Source: Intrasporangiaceae bacterium URHB0013 (GTDB lineage: Bacteria > Actinomycetota > Actinomycetes > Actinomycetales > Dermatophilaceae). From it: a stretch of DNA of 64,000 bases. The notes beneath the pieces are model-generated. The model was not told where the DNA came from. It saw only the letters and a list, made by a program, of their open reading frames with translations, and made no database searches. The stretch spans positions 62,001 through 126,000 of the forward strand of contig JIBA01000012.1 in NCBI GenBank assembly GCA_000620545.1, read 5' to 3'. The position numbers and the translations under genes are program-made. Positions 1-7,950 of the stretch are shown here, one piece after another; the first letter of the stretch is position 1; each line of letters starts with the position of its first letter.

Positions 1-1025
1 CTCGAGGAGGCTCCCGAGCCACCGTGCCCGTTCCTGGAACTCGCCGGTCGAGAGCAGAGCGACGACGGCCTGCCCGACCGCGGCGCCGAGCGGGTTGCCG
101 CCGAACGTCGACCCGTGGCTGCCGGGTGTGAAGACTCCGAGCACGTCCCGGTCCGCGACGACTGCCGACACCGGGACGATGCCGCCGCCGAGCGCCTTGC
201 CGAGCACGTAGAGGTCCGGAACGACGTCCTCGACGTCGCAGGCGAACGTCGTGCCGGTGCGGCCCAGCCCGGACTGGATTTCATCGGCCACCATGAGCAC
301 GTGGCGGCGCCGGGTCACCTCGCGCACGTCGTGCAGCCACCCGTCGGACGGGAGGATGACGCCGCCCTCGCCCTGGATCGGCTCCAGCATCACGGCGACG
401 GTGTCGTCCGTGATCGCGGCCTCGAGGGCCGCGATGTCGCCGAAGGGCACCACGTCGAACCCGGCGTGTAGGGGCCGTAGTGGTCGCGTGCGAGCGGGTC
501 GTCGGAGAAGCTGACGATCGTCGTCGTGCGGCCGTGGAAGTTGCCCGCCATGACGACGATCCGGGCCCGACCGTCGGGCACCCCCTTGACCTCGTAGCCC
601 CACCGACGCGCCGTCTTGATCGCCGTCTCGACGGCCTCCACGCCGGTGTTCATCGGCAGCACGAGCTCCTTGCCGGCGAGGGTCGCGAGGTCACGGCAGA
701 AGGGTCCCAGCCGGTCGCTGTGGAAGGCACGGCTCGTCAACGTCAGGCGGTCGAGCTGCGACCGCGCTGCCGCGACGAGCGCCGGGTGGCGGTGCCCGAA
801 GTTGAGGGCCGAGTAGCCGGCCAGGGCGTCGAGGTATCGGCGCCCTTCGACGTCGGTGACCCAGGCGCCCTCGGCGTGCGCGATGACGACGGGCAGCGGG
901 CTGTAGTTGTTCGCCACCCAGCCCTGCGCCAGTGAGACGTGCTCGTCGGTGGTGGTGGTGGTGCGGGTGCCCGGGGCCGGGCTGGTCTGCTCGCTGGCCC
1001 CGGTTCGTGCGGCCGTGTCGCTCAC
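1..1025 (-). pseudogene. rocD: Ornithine aminotransferase (rocD-like), frameshifted, truncated by window edge
   Basis: PLP-dependent class-III aminotransferase of the ornithine-oxo-acid type, which would convert ornithine and 2-oxoglutarate to glutamate semialdehyde and glutamate in the cytosol. The N-terminal part reads well from a GTG at 1025 (NNYSPLPVVI, LDALAGYSALNFGHRHP, GNFHGRTTTI). After YTPG, near base 465, the frame is lost and meets a stop at 390. Shifting by one base restores a perfect continuation (FDVVPFGD, EPIQGEGG, VADEIQSGLGR, VLGKALGGG) that stays open to base 1. The PLP lysine codon is at 196-198. A single missing base in the CCGGGTT run explains everything, so this is either a sequencing error or a true null allele. 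The C-terminus lies outside the window. Family assignment is secure; functionality is not. Confidence 0.85.
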
Positions 1026-1200
1026 CCGTCGATCGTCGCACCGGCATCGACCCCCGGCGGCGAATTGTGAGGTAGTACCACTCTCGAATCGCCACGGGGC
1101 GAAGGACCCGGTGGGAGACTCGAAGAGGCAGGTCCCGCAGCCAGGACTACCTGCAGTCAGGTGTGTCGGTCCCGCCGGTGACCCAGCCGCGGAGATGGCC

Positions 1201-2661
1201 ATGAGCAGCACCAGCACCGCCCCCACGAGCGCCCACCGCACCTCCACTGGCAGCCGGACGAGAGTCGTCATCCTCGGCGCAGCCGGCCGCGACTTCCACG
1301 ACTTCAACGTGGTCTTCCGCGACGACCCGACCCACGAGGTCATCGCCTTCACCGCGACGCAGATCCCTGACATCGCGGGTCGTCGGTACCCGCCGGAGCT
1401 GGCCGGAAGCTTGTATCTCGAAGGGATTCCGGTCGTCGCGGAGTCGGAGCTGACCGACCTCGTCGAGCGCGAGCACGTCGACGTCGTCGTCTTCGCCTAC
1501 TCCGACGTGCGGCACGAGCACGTCATGCACCTCGCGTCACGCTGCATCGCGGCGGGTGCGGACTTCCGCCTCCACGGTGCGCGGCACACGATGCTGCCCA
1601 GCACGAAGCCCGTCGTCGCGGTGACGGCCGTACGCACCGGGGTCGGAAAGAGCCAGACGTCGCGCTACCTCGCGCGCCTGCTCATCGACCTCGGCCTCCG
1701 CGCCGTGGCCATCCGGCATCCGATGCCCTACGGCGACGTGGCAGCCCAGGCGTGCCAACGCTTCGCGACCTACGCCGACCTCGACCTGCACGACTGCACG
1801 ATCGAGGAGCGGGAGGAGTACGAGCCGCACCTCGATGCCGGCGTCGTCGTGTACGCCGGCGTCGACTACGAGCGGATCCTGCGCCAGGCCGAGCAGGAGG
1901 CTGACGTCATCCTCTGGGACGGAGGCAACAACGACCTTCCCTTCTACGTGCCCGACCTGCATGTGGTGCTGGCCGACCCGCTCCGCGCGGGCGACGAGGC
2001 GACCTACCACCCGGGCGAGGCGAACGTCCGGATGGCCGACGTCGTCGTGGTCGCGAAGTGCGACTCGGCGCGTTCGGCCGACATCGAGGCCGTCGAGGCG
2101 TCGGTCCGCGCGCTCAACCCCCGTGCGACCCTGCTGCGCGCGGACAGTCCTGTGACGGTCGACGATTCGGCTGCCGTCCACGGGCGCCGCGTCATCGTCG
2201 TCGAGGACGGCCCGTCCCTGACGCACGGATCGTTGACCTACGGCGCCGGCGTCGTCGGCGCCCGCGCGGCCGGTGCGGCGCTCCTCGTCGACCCGACGCC
2301 GTATGCCGTCGGCTCGATCGCCGACACCTATGCGACGTACCCCAACGCACGGGGCGTCCTGCCGGCCATGGGCTACGGGGCCGACCAGGTGCGCGACCTC
2401 GAGGCGACGATCCGCGCAGCCGTCGACGCGGGGGAGTGCGACGCCGTCGTCAGCGGCACACCCATCGACCTCACCCGCATCCTGTCGATTCCGGCGCCCC
2501 TCGTGCGGGCCCGCTACGAGCTGCGCGAGGTCGTGCTCGGAGGTCTGGCGGCGGCCGTCCGGTCTGCCCTCCAGCTCGACGACATCGACGTCCAGCGTGC
2601 GCCCTCGGACGCACCATCCGACGCCCCCGCGGGCGCCACCCTCGCCGGGAGGGCGACATGA
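1201..2661 (+). CDS. Cyclic 2,3-diphosphoglycerate synthetase-like P-loop protein
   Basis: About 486 residues. An N-terminal Rossmann-like segment (RVVILGAAGRDFHDFN, residues ~22-37) is followed by a P-loop (RTGVGKSQ, K150) and a later WDGGNNDLPF motif. This matches the family annotated as cyclic 2,3-diphosphoglycerate synthetase in thermophilic archaea and as GTPase in bacteria. Its bacterial substrate is not known to me. I chose ATG 1201 because GGAG at 1191-1194 is correctly spaced; ATG 1195 in the same frame would sit on that ribosome site. It is divergent from the rocD-like gene, a neighbour that fits nitrogen or arginine metabolism only loosely. The 3' end overlaps a 28-codon ORF by ATGA. 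Confidence 0.8.
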   Translation: MSSTSTAPTSAHRTSTGSRTRVVILGAAGRDFHDFNVVFRDDPTHEVIAFTATQIPDIAGRRYPPELAGSLYLEGIPVVAESELTDLVEREHVDVVVFAYSDVRHEHVMHLASRCIAAGADFRLHGARHTMLPSTKPVVAVTAVRTGVGKSQTSRYLARLLIDLGLRAVAIRHPMPYGDVAAQACQRFATYADLDLHDCTIEEREEYEPHLDAGVVVYAGVDYERILRQAEQEADVILWDGGNNDLPFYVPDLHVVLADPLRAGDEATYHPGEANVRMADVVVVAKCDSARSADIEAVEASVRALNPRATLLRADSPVTVDDSAAVHGRRVIVVEDGPSLTHGSLTYGAGVVGARAAGAALLVDPTPYAVGSIADTYATYPNARGVLPAMGYGADQVRDLEATIRAAVDAGECDAVVSGTPIDLTRILSIPAPLVRARYELREVVLGGLAAAVRSALQLDDIDVQRAPSDAPSDAPAGATLAGRAT

Positions 2662-2744
2662 GCGCGCCGACCGAGCGCCGACCCTCCCACTCGCGAGACG
2701 AGGCCTTCGTGCGCCCCTTCCGTGGCATTTCTCCAAGGATGTGA
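2658..2744 (+). CDS. Possible 28-residue small protein
   Basis: An ATG at 2658 overlaps the stop of the preceding gene (ATGA) and is preceded by GGGAGGG at 2647-2653, an excellent ribosome site. The frame encodes 28 residues (begins MSAPTERRPS, ends FRGISPRM) and stops six bases before the next start at 2750. It has no recognisable domain. It may be a real small protein, a coupling peptide that passes ribosomes on to the DUF4389 gene, or the stub of a degraded gene. Confidence 0.35.
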   Translation: MSAPTERRPSHSRDEAFVRPFRGISPRM

Positions 2745-2749
2745 GTTCC

Positions 2750-4393
2750 ATGAGCACAGCAACCAACAACCCCGTCCACCCACCCCGCCCCGCCAACCAG
2801 CACCTGGCCGCCCTCATCATCGGGTGTCTGCTCATCCTGCCCGGCCTCGGCCTGCTCCTCGGCGGAGCAGGCCTCGGTGTCACGTATGCCGTGGGTCGGG
2901 ACGACGCGGGCTACCTGTCCCTGACGGTGCCGGCCCTGTCGAGCCCGTCGCCTGCGATCACGGTCGAGGACATCGTGGTCGAGACCGGCCCCGACGTGCC
3001 CTCGTGGGTGCTCGACCGCCTCGACCTCGACCTCCGACTGACCGCACGTCCCCTCGCATCGGGGCAGGACGTCTTCCTCGGCGTCGCGCCCGCGAGCAGC
3101 GTCACGTCCTACCTCGCCGGGGTGGCGCACGACCAGGTCGTCGGCGTCACGGGCGCCCGCAGCGGCACCTCGAGGACGGCTGTGCTCCGGTCGACGCCGG
3201 GCGCGGCGACCGCGGCCGCCCCGACGACCCAGACCTTCTGGACCGCGTCGGCCACCGGCGCCGGGCAGCAACAGCTGTCCTGGCGCCTGACCGGCGGCCA
3301 GTGGGCCGTCGTCATCATGAACGCCGACGGCAGCGCTGGCGTCGCCGTGTCGTCGATCATCGGTGTCCGAGCGGGCTTCCTCCTGCCGCTCGCCCTCGTC
3401 ATGATCGGCATCGGTCTCGTCCTGACCGGCCTCGCCATCGCGCTCATCATCCGTGGCGCCAGCGGCAGCCGGCCGTCGTCGACCCGGAACCCGCCGCTCA
3501 CGCCCGCACCCGTCGACCCCCTCGACCCCATCAACGGGGCGAACATGCCCATGACCTCACCGATGAGTCCACCCATGACGTCACCGATGTCGTCACCGAT
3601 GGCCGACCCGGCAGTCTCGAGTGCCCCGCTCTCCCGGCTGACACACCCACGAGCCGTGAGTCCCGTGGCCCTCAACGCCGACCTCGACGAGCCGCTCTCG
3701 CGGTGGCTGTGGTTGGTCAAGTGGTTCCTCGCCATCCCGCACGCCGTGGTGCTCGCCTTCCTGTGGGTGGCGTTCTCGGTGGTCAGCCTCGTCGCGTTCT
3801 TCGCGATCCTCTTCACGGGCCGCTATCCACGGGGGCTCTTCGAGTTCAACGTCGGCGTGCTGCGCTGGACGTGGCGCGTGGCCTACTACGCCGGTAGCGG
3901 CGGCCTCGGCACCGACCGCTACCCGCCCTTCAGTCTCGGCCTCGAGCCGGACTACCCGGCACGACTCGACATCGCCTACCCGGAGCGTCTCTCGCGCGGT
4001 CTGGTCCTCGTCAAGTGGTGGTTGCTGGCGATCCCGCAGTACCTCATCGTGGGCCTGCTCGTCGGCGGTGGCACCTGGGCCTGGTCGTGGGCGCGGGACG
4101 CCAACGGGGACGGTCGCATCGACGTGCTCAGTGGAGGCCTGCTCGGGCTGCTCGTCCTCGTCGCCGGCCTCTCGCTCCTCTTCGCCGGCCACTACCCACA
4201 GGCGCTCTTCGACCTCGTCGCCGGCCTCAACCGCTGGGTCTACCGGGTGATCGCGTACGTCGCCCTCATGACCGACGTCTACCCGCCGTTCCAGCTCGAC
4301 GAGGGTGGCTCGGAGGTGCCGCCCGGTCCGCCGACGGGCATGCCACAGATGCCCGATGACCGGGTCGACCCGGCGCCTCAACTCACGGGCTGA
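2750..4393 (+). CDS. DUF4389 membrane protein, two copies of the domain
   Basis: 547 residues. A TM segment near residues 23-47 leads to an extracytoplasmic region of about 170 residues, then a second TM segment (~208-235). A low-complexity linker rich in MTSPM/MSPPM repeats (~265-290) follows. The C-terminal half carries two DUF4389-type repeats, each starting with L(S)RWLWLVKWFLAIPH or LSRGLVLVKWWLLAIPQ (near 312 and 411) and ending with an F-x-x-N/AGLxRWxxRVxxY element and DxYPPF. Function is unknown; such proteins are common in actinobacterial membranes. ATG 2750 follows an AAGGA at ~2735-2739. Confidence 0.8.
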   Translation: MSTATNNPVHPPRPANQHLAALIIGCLLILPGLGLLLGGAGLGVTYAVGRDDAGYLSLTVPALSSPSPAITVEDIVVETGPDVPSWVLDRLDLDLRLTARPLASGQDVFLGVAPASSVTSYLAGVAHDQVVGVTGARSGTSRTAVLRSTPGAATAAAPTTQTFWTASATGAGQQQLSWRLTGGQWAVVIMNADGSAGVAVSSIIGVRAGFLLPLALVMIGIGLVLTGLAIALIIRGASGSRPSSTRNPPLTPAPVDPLDPINGANMPMTSPMSPPMTSPMSSPMADPAVSSAPLSRLTHPRAVSPVALNADLDEPLSRWLWLVKWFLAIPHAVVLAFLWVAFSVVSLVAFFAILFTGRYPRGLFEFNVGVLRWTWRVAYYAGSGGLGTDRYPPFSLGLEPDYPARLDIAYPERLSRGLVLVKWWLLAIPQYLIVGLLVGGGTWAWSWARDANGDGRIDVLSGGLLGLLVLVAGLSLLFAGHYPQALFDLVAGLNRWVYRVIAYVALMTDVYPPFQLDEGGSEVPPGPPTGMPQMPDDRVDPAPQLTG

Positions 4394-4394
4394 C

Positions 4395-4412
4395 GGCCCG
4401 AGCCTGCGGGCC
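4395..4412. terminator. Short hairpin between convergent genes
   Basis: GGCCCG at 4395-4400 pairs with CGGGCC at 4407-4412 across a 6-nt loop, immediately after the DUF4389 stop and overlapping nothing else. There is no T tract. A modest bidirectional terminator is plausible. Confidence 0.35.
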
Positions 4413-4601
4413 TCAGGGCTGGCGACGAGGTCGGGACAGCGCCAGCCCGAGGCCCGCGACGGCGACCACCGGGCCGACGACCGCCCACAGGGTGACGCCC
4501 GACATGGCGCTCCCGCCGAGGATGCCGAGGCCCTGCAGCGTCCACACCGTGCCGACGAGCAGGATGAGGACTCCGACGATGACGCGCACGGGACGACTCA
4601 T
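4413..4601 (-). CDS. Small two-TM membrane protein
   Basis: 62 residues with two hydrophobic stretches (VRVIVGVLILLVGTVWTL and WAVVGPVVAVAGLGLALS) and a basic tail ending in RPRRQP. It is the kind of short conserved hypothetical found throughout high-GC actinomycetes. No catalytic motif is visible. It is convergent with the DUF4389 gene, from which it is separated by a short hairpin. Confidence 0.6.
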   Translation of the reverse strand: MSRPVRVIVGVLILLVGTVWTLQGLGILGGSAMSGVTLWAVVGPVVAVAGLGLALSRPRRQP

Positions 4602-4696
4602 GACAGGGCTCGCAGGCAGGTGCTCATGTGCAGACGCTACGTCGCCGAGCGCACCCCGTCACCCGTGCCGGGATCCGCAACGGCTGGCGTATGCCG

Positions 4697-4952
4697 CGGC
4701 GCGGCGCCGGTCGGGTCGGGTTCGCTTACGTCAGTGACCCGCGGTCCGGGTCAGTGACGTAGAGAGCGGCGCTGGTCGGGTGGGGTGGGCTAGGTCAGTG
4801 ACCCGCGGTCCGGGTCAGTGACGTAGAGAGCGGCGCGCGCCGGGTGGGGTGGGCTAGGTCAGTGACCCGCTGTCCGGTTCAGTGACGTAGAGAGCGGCGC
4901 TGGTCGGATGGGGTGGGCTAGGTCAGTGACCCGATGTTCGGGTCAGTGACGT
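4697..4952. repeat. 64-bp tandem array of four imperfect-palindrome hairpins
   Basis: Four hairpins lie at 4728-4760, 4792-4824, 4856-4888 and 4920-4952, exactly 64 bp apart. In the first, arm ACGTCAGTGACCCG and arm CGGGTCAGTGACGT pair at 13 of 14 positions around a 5-nt loop. The GTCAGTGAC word therefore occurs eight times with 20/44-bp alternating spacing, and is itself GTCA-N-TGAC. Loops vary (CGGTC, CGGTC, CTGTC, ATGTT) while arms are kept. The spacers share GCGGCGCTGGTCGGG; a degenerate spacer-only copy at 4697-4727 precedes the array. It occupies most of the 375-bp gap 4602-4976, directly downstream of the lipase gene stop. The rest of the gap (4602-4696) holds only one GTATGCCG copy at 4689. 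Confidence 0.9.
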
Positions 4953-4976
4953 AGTCGCGGCCGGCGCAACAGGACG

Positions 4977-5903
4977 TCAGGTCGTGGCCGGCAGGTGCGC
5001 GTCGAGCCAGTCGATGATCTCCACCTCGACCTCGTCGCGGTTCGTCTCGTTGAGGATCTCGTGGCGGGCCTCGGGCCACAGCGTCATGGTCACGTCCCGG
5101 ACTCCGAGCCGGCGCAGCTGGTCGGCGACGTGCCGCACGCCCTTGCCGTTCGCGCCGACCGGGTCCTTGTCACCGGACGCCAGGTGGACCGGCAGGTCCT
5201 CGGGGATGCGGGAGGCGACCCGGTCGGTGTTGACCGACTCCAGCCCACGCAGCAGGTCGGCGAACCCACCGGCGCTGAAGACGAATCCGCAGTCGGGGTC
5301 GTTGATGTACTTGTCGACCTCGGCGGGGTCCCTCGAGAGCCAGTCGAACTCGGTGCGTGTGGGCTTGAAGGCCGCGTTGTACTGCCCGAAGCTCAGCTTG
5401 TTCATCAGGCCGCTGGTGTGGGCGTGCCCACGGAGCCGCGCCTGAGTCGCGGCGAGGAAGATGCCGACCTTGCCCATCGCGCCGGCGCCGCCCGCGGTTC
5501 CCGAGAGCACGAGGCCGGCGAGCTCGGATCCGTGCTGGGCGGCATAACCCCGGGAGATGAACGACCCCATGCTGTGGCCGAGGAGGAAGACCGGCAAGCG
5601 GGGCTGCTCCTCGCGCGCACGCTCGGTCACGGCGTACAGGTCGTCGATGACCGTCTGCCAGCCGTCGCGCTCAGGGAAGGAGCCGCGGGGACTCGACGTC
5701 TTGCCGTGGCCCCGGTGGTCGGAGGCGTACACGGCATACCCACGGTCCGTGAGGCGCTGGGCGAAGTGGCCGTAACGGCTCGAGTGCTCGGCCAGGCCGT
5801 GTGCGATCTGCACGATCGCGCGGGGCGGCCCGTCGGGGAGCCAGCGGTTGACGAAGACCTCGGTGCCGTCGGGCGTAGTCAGCGTGAGGGTGCTGCTCTG
5901 CAT
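4977..5903 (-). CDS. Alpha/beta hydrolase, monoacylglycerol-lipase-like
   Basis: 308 residues of the lysophospholipase/monoacylglycerol lipase family (Hydrolase_4). The nucleophile serine S111 sits in GHSMG, the acid is D247 in SGDKDP and the histidine H281 in ARHEIL. The HGLAEHSSRYGHFAQRL and SDHRGHGKT motifs typical of the family are present. There is no signal peptide, so a cytosolic or membrane-associated lipase acting on monoacylglycerols or lysolipids is likely. The 64-bp hairpin array starts 25 bp beyond its stop codon. Confidence 0.85.
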   Translation of the reverse strand: MQSSTLTLTTPDGTEVFVNRWLPDGPPRAIVQIAHGLAEHSSRYGHFAQRLTDRGYAVYASDHRGHGKTSSPRGSFPERDGWQTVIDDLYAVTERAREEQPRLPVFLLGHSMGSFISRGYAAQHGSELAGLVLSGTAGGAGAMGKVGIFLAATQARLRGHAHTSGLMNKLSFGQYNAAFKPTRTEFDWLSRDPAEVDKYINDPDCGFVFSAGGFADLLRGLESVNTDRVASRIPEDLPVHLASGDKDPVGANGKGVRHVADQLRRLGVRDVTMTLWPEARHEILNETNRDEVEVEIIDWLDAHLPATT

Positions 5904-6182
5904 GGATCGTCCTCGATCTCGCTCGGTCGCGCCCGGTCCGGCTCGGTCTCGCTCTGGTTCAGGGGCACGTGGGTGGCCGTCGATCGGCAGCGTATGCCGT
6001 CGCGCGCCGTTCCCGGGCCAACCGCACCATCCACGCCCGTGGTGAGCCGGCGGTTCGCCCTGAGGTCGCGATCACCGTGGTTCCCGACCGGCGTACGGCC
6101 GTGGCGGGATGCGCCGTGGACACGCCGGTGCGACCCGTACGGAGTGGGTAGGGGCCCGGTGTTCCGACTCCAGGAGGCGACC

Positions 6183-7340
6183 ATGGACCTTGCTCTGTTC
6201 CACCCGCTCGCAGAGGCGACCGGCCCGTTCGCAAGCATCACGATCGACGTGACGAAGACCGACCCGGCCAACACCGACCACCTCAACTCTCGCTGGCGTG
6301 AGCTGGAACGACGCTTGCGCGAGTGCGGGACCCCTGACGACGTCCTCGACACGCTGCGCGAGGCCGCCCTCGAGCCCACGGGAAAGGGCGGCCAGCACGG
6401 CAGGGTGGTCGTGGCGAACGCCGACCGGGTGCTCCTGGCCCACGACCTGCCCGGTCGTCCGGTCGACGACGCGACCTGGGGCCCGATTCCCTCGCTCCTG
6501 CCGGCGATCCGCGCACTGTCGAGCGCCGTGCCCCACATCGTCGTCCGCGTCGACCGCACCGGCGCCGACATCGAGGTGCACGCTGGCCCAGACGGACAGG
6601 ACGCCCAGACGGTCACGGTGCAGGGCGACCACGACGACCTGCGACAGGTCAAGACCGGGGGCACGGCCCAGCGCCGCTTCGAGTCCCGCATCCAGGACTC
6701 CTGGGAGCACAACGCGGCGGCGGTCGCCGAGGAGCTCGACCGGATCGTGCGCACCGCGCGGCCGAAGGTCGTCATCGTCATGGGTGAGGAGCACACCGTG
6801 AGCTTCCTCGAGCAGCACGCGAGCGCAGAGCTCCGGGCCGTGATGTTCCGCTCCCACGCGGGAGGACGCGCCGAGGGAAGCTCCGAGGAGGTGGTCCGCG
6901 AGGTGGCCGAGTCGTCCCTCGCGGCCACGCGCGCCGAGGCCGAGGCGGAGATCGTGGGCCGCTTCGAGGAGCAGACGGGTCGGGCCGAGGCCGCGAGCGA
7001 GGGACTCGTGCCGGTCGTCGACGTCCTCCAACGGGCACAGGTCGCAGAGCTGCTGCTCGTCGAAGGGCGGGAGCACGACCAGGAGCTGTGGGTGGGTGAG
7101 GATGCCTTGCAGCTGGGGATCACGCGCGAGGACGTGGAGGCGCTGGGAGCGACCGAGCCCGTGCTGGCACCGGCCGACGACGCCCTCGTGTGGGCCGCGG
7201 TGTGCTCACGGGCCGGCGTGACCCTGCTCGACACCGGCCAGGCGAATCCCGCTGATGGTGTCGGGGCCCTGCTGCGCTGGTCCGACGAGTCGACGCCTCG
7301 GGCCCGCTTCCCCAGCATGCCGGGCCACGGGGGCACCTGA
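6183..7340 (+). CDS. Bacterial eRF1/Vms1-like release-factor-family protein (baeRF, Rv2629 type)
   Basis: 385 residues, start set by AGGAGG 8 bases before ATG 6183. The central signature KTGGTAQRRFESRIQDSWEH (residues 157-176) matches the bacterial eRF1-like family (Rv2629 group) and lines up with the eRF1 domain-2 loop, where a GGQ or GxxQ motif hydrolyses peptidyl-tRNA. Here it reads G159-G-T-A-Q163. A Vms1/ANKZF1-like role in releasing nascent chains on stalled ribosomes is therefore possible but unproven. The C-terminal domain (LLVEGREHDQELWVG, later VWAAVCSRAGV) matches eRF1 domain 3. The 279-bp upstream gap shows only CGGTC-rich sequence and one GTATGCCG at 5992. Confidence 0.8.
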   Translation: MDLALFHPLAEATGPFASITIDVTKTDPANTDHLNSRWRELERRLRECGTPDDVLDTLREAALEPTGKGGQHGRVVVANADRVLLAHDLPGRPVDDATWGPIPSLLPAIRALSSAVPHIVVRVDRTGADIEVHAGPDGQDAQTVTVQGDHDDLRQVKTGGTAQRRFESRIQDSWEHNAAAVAEELDRIVRTARPKVVIVMGEEHTVSFLEQHASAELRAVMFRSHAGGRAEGSSEEVVREVAESSLAATRAEAEAEIVGRFEEQTGRAEAASEGLVPVVDVLQRAQVAELLLVEGREHDQELWVGEDALQLGITREDVEALGATEPVLAPADDALVWAAVCSRAGVTLLDTGQANPADGVGALLRWSDESTPRARFPSMPGHGGT

Positions 7341-7354
7341 CGGTCCGTCGTGCT

Positions 7355-7381
7355 GCCCGCGAGATCTCCGGTCTCGCGGGC
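7355..7381. terminator. Strong hairpin terminator between convergent genes
   Basis: GCCCGCGAGA (7355-7364) and TCTCGCGGGC (7372-7381) are perfectly complementary over 10 bp with a 7-nt loop, 15 bp after the release-factor-like gene. No T tract follows, as is common in actinobacterial terminators. Confidence 0.75.
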
Positions 7382-7424
7382 GCTCGGCGGACCCCGCAGG
7401 AGCTACGCCGCGGACCCGCAGGAA

Positions 7425-7886
7425 CTACTCCGAGCGACCTTCGTCCGCGCCCTCGGCTGCCTCGGCGAAGTCCTTGAACGCCTTCATGAAAGTGAGGCTC
7501 TGCTTCGGGAAGCTCCGCGAGAACAGCAGCCCGATGACCTTCATCGGGCCACGGAACACGAACTCGTTGTGGGCAACCCACCGCGTCGCCTCGGGTCCCG
7601 ACTCGTGGAACTCGTTGCGCGTGACGTTGTGCACCCCCTTGGCGTCGTAGGTGGCCTCGAAGGCATACGGCAGGTCCCGGCGCGTCACCGTCTCGACCAT
7701 CTCCATGGTCCTGCGGCCCCGACGGAAGGTGAGCCTGGACTGCGCGCCCGGATGCCCTGGTGAGCCGTGGATCGGCTCGAAGGAGATCAGTCCCTCCTGC
7801 CACTTCGGCAGGTTGTCCGGGTCGTCGATGAGCTCGATGAAGCGGGCACGCGGGACGTTGACCACGATCTCCTGGCTGAACTCCAT
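7425..7886 (-). CDS. SRPBCC-family protein
   Basis: 153 residues beginning MEFSQEIVVNVPRARFIELIDDPDNLPKWQEGL, the START/SRPBCC opening in which a hydrophobic-ligand pocket is formed by a helix-grip fold. Later parts (TMEMVETVTRRDLPYAFEATYD, WVAHNEFVFRGPMKVIGLLF) fit polyketide-cyclase-like members. No ligand can be inferred. The start ATG lies 6 nt after a TACGGT box, so translation is probably leaderless. Confidence 0.75.
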   Translation of the reverse strand: MEFSQEIVVNVPRARFIELIDDPDNLPKWQEGLISFEPIHGSPGHPGAQSRLTFRRGRRTMEMVETVTRRDLPYAFEATYDAKGVHNVTRNEFHESGPEATRWVAHNEFVFRGPMKVIGLLFSRSFPKQSLTFMKAFKDFAEAAEGADEGRSE

Positions 7887-7892
7887 GGCCGA

Positions 7893-7898
7893 ACCGTA
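7893..7898 (-). promoter_or_regulatory. Leaderless -10 box of the SRPBCC gene
   Basis: On the minus strand TACGGT is followed by 6 nt (TCGGCC) and the ATG at 7886; no Shine-Dalgarno is present. Confidence 0.5.
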
Positions 7899-7950
7899 CT
7901 GCGAGAGGGCCTCATGCGCTCCTGTCGCAATGGTCCGTCCTCGGCCCGGC

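Noticed and set aside
1537-2883. Long open frame on the minus strand opposite the cDPG-synthetase-like gene
   Set aside because: Typical high-GC antisense shadow; composition and lack of domains.
4697-4952. CRISPR-like regular spacing in the 64-bp array
   Set aside because: The spacers are themselves near-identical repeats, no cas genes are present and the unit is one tandem repeat.
6387-6395. GGQ tripeptide (residues 69-71) in the eRF1-like protein, resembling the eRF1 catalytic motif
   Set aside because: It lies in the N-terminal domain; the family-aligned catalytic loop is at 159-163, so the match is probably chance.
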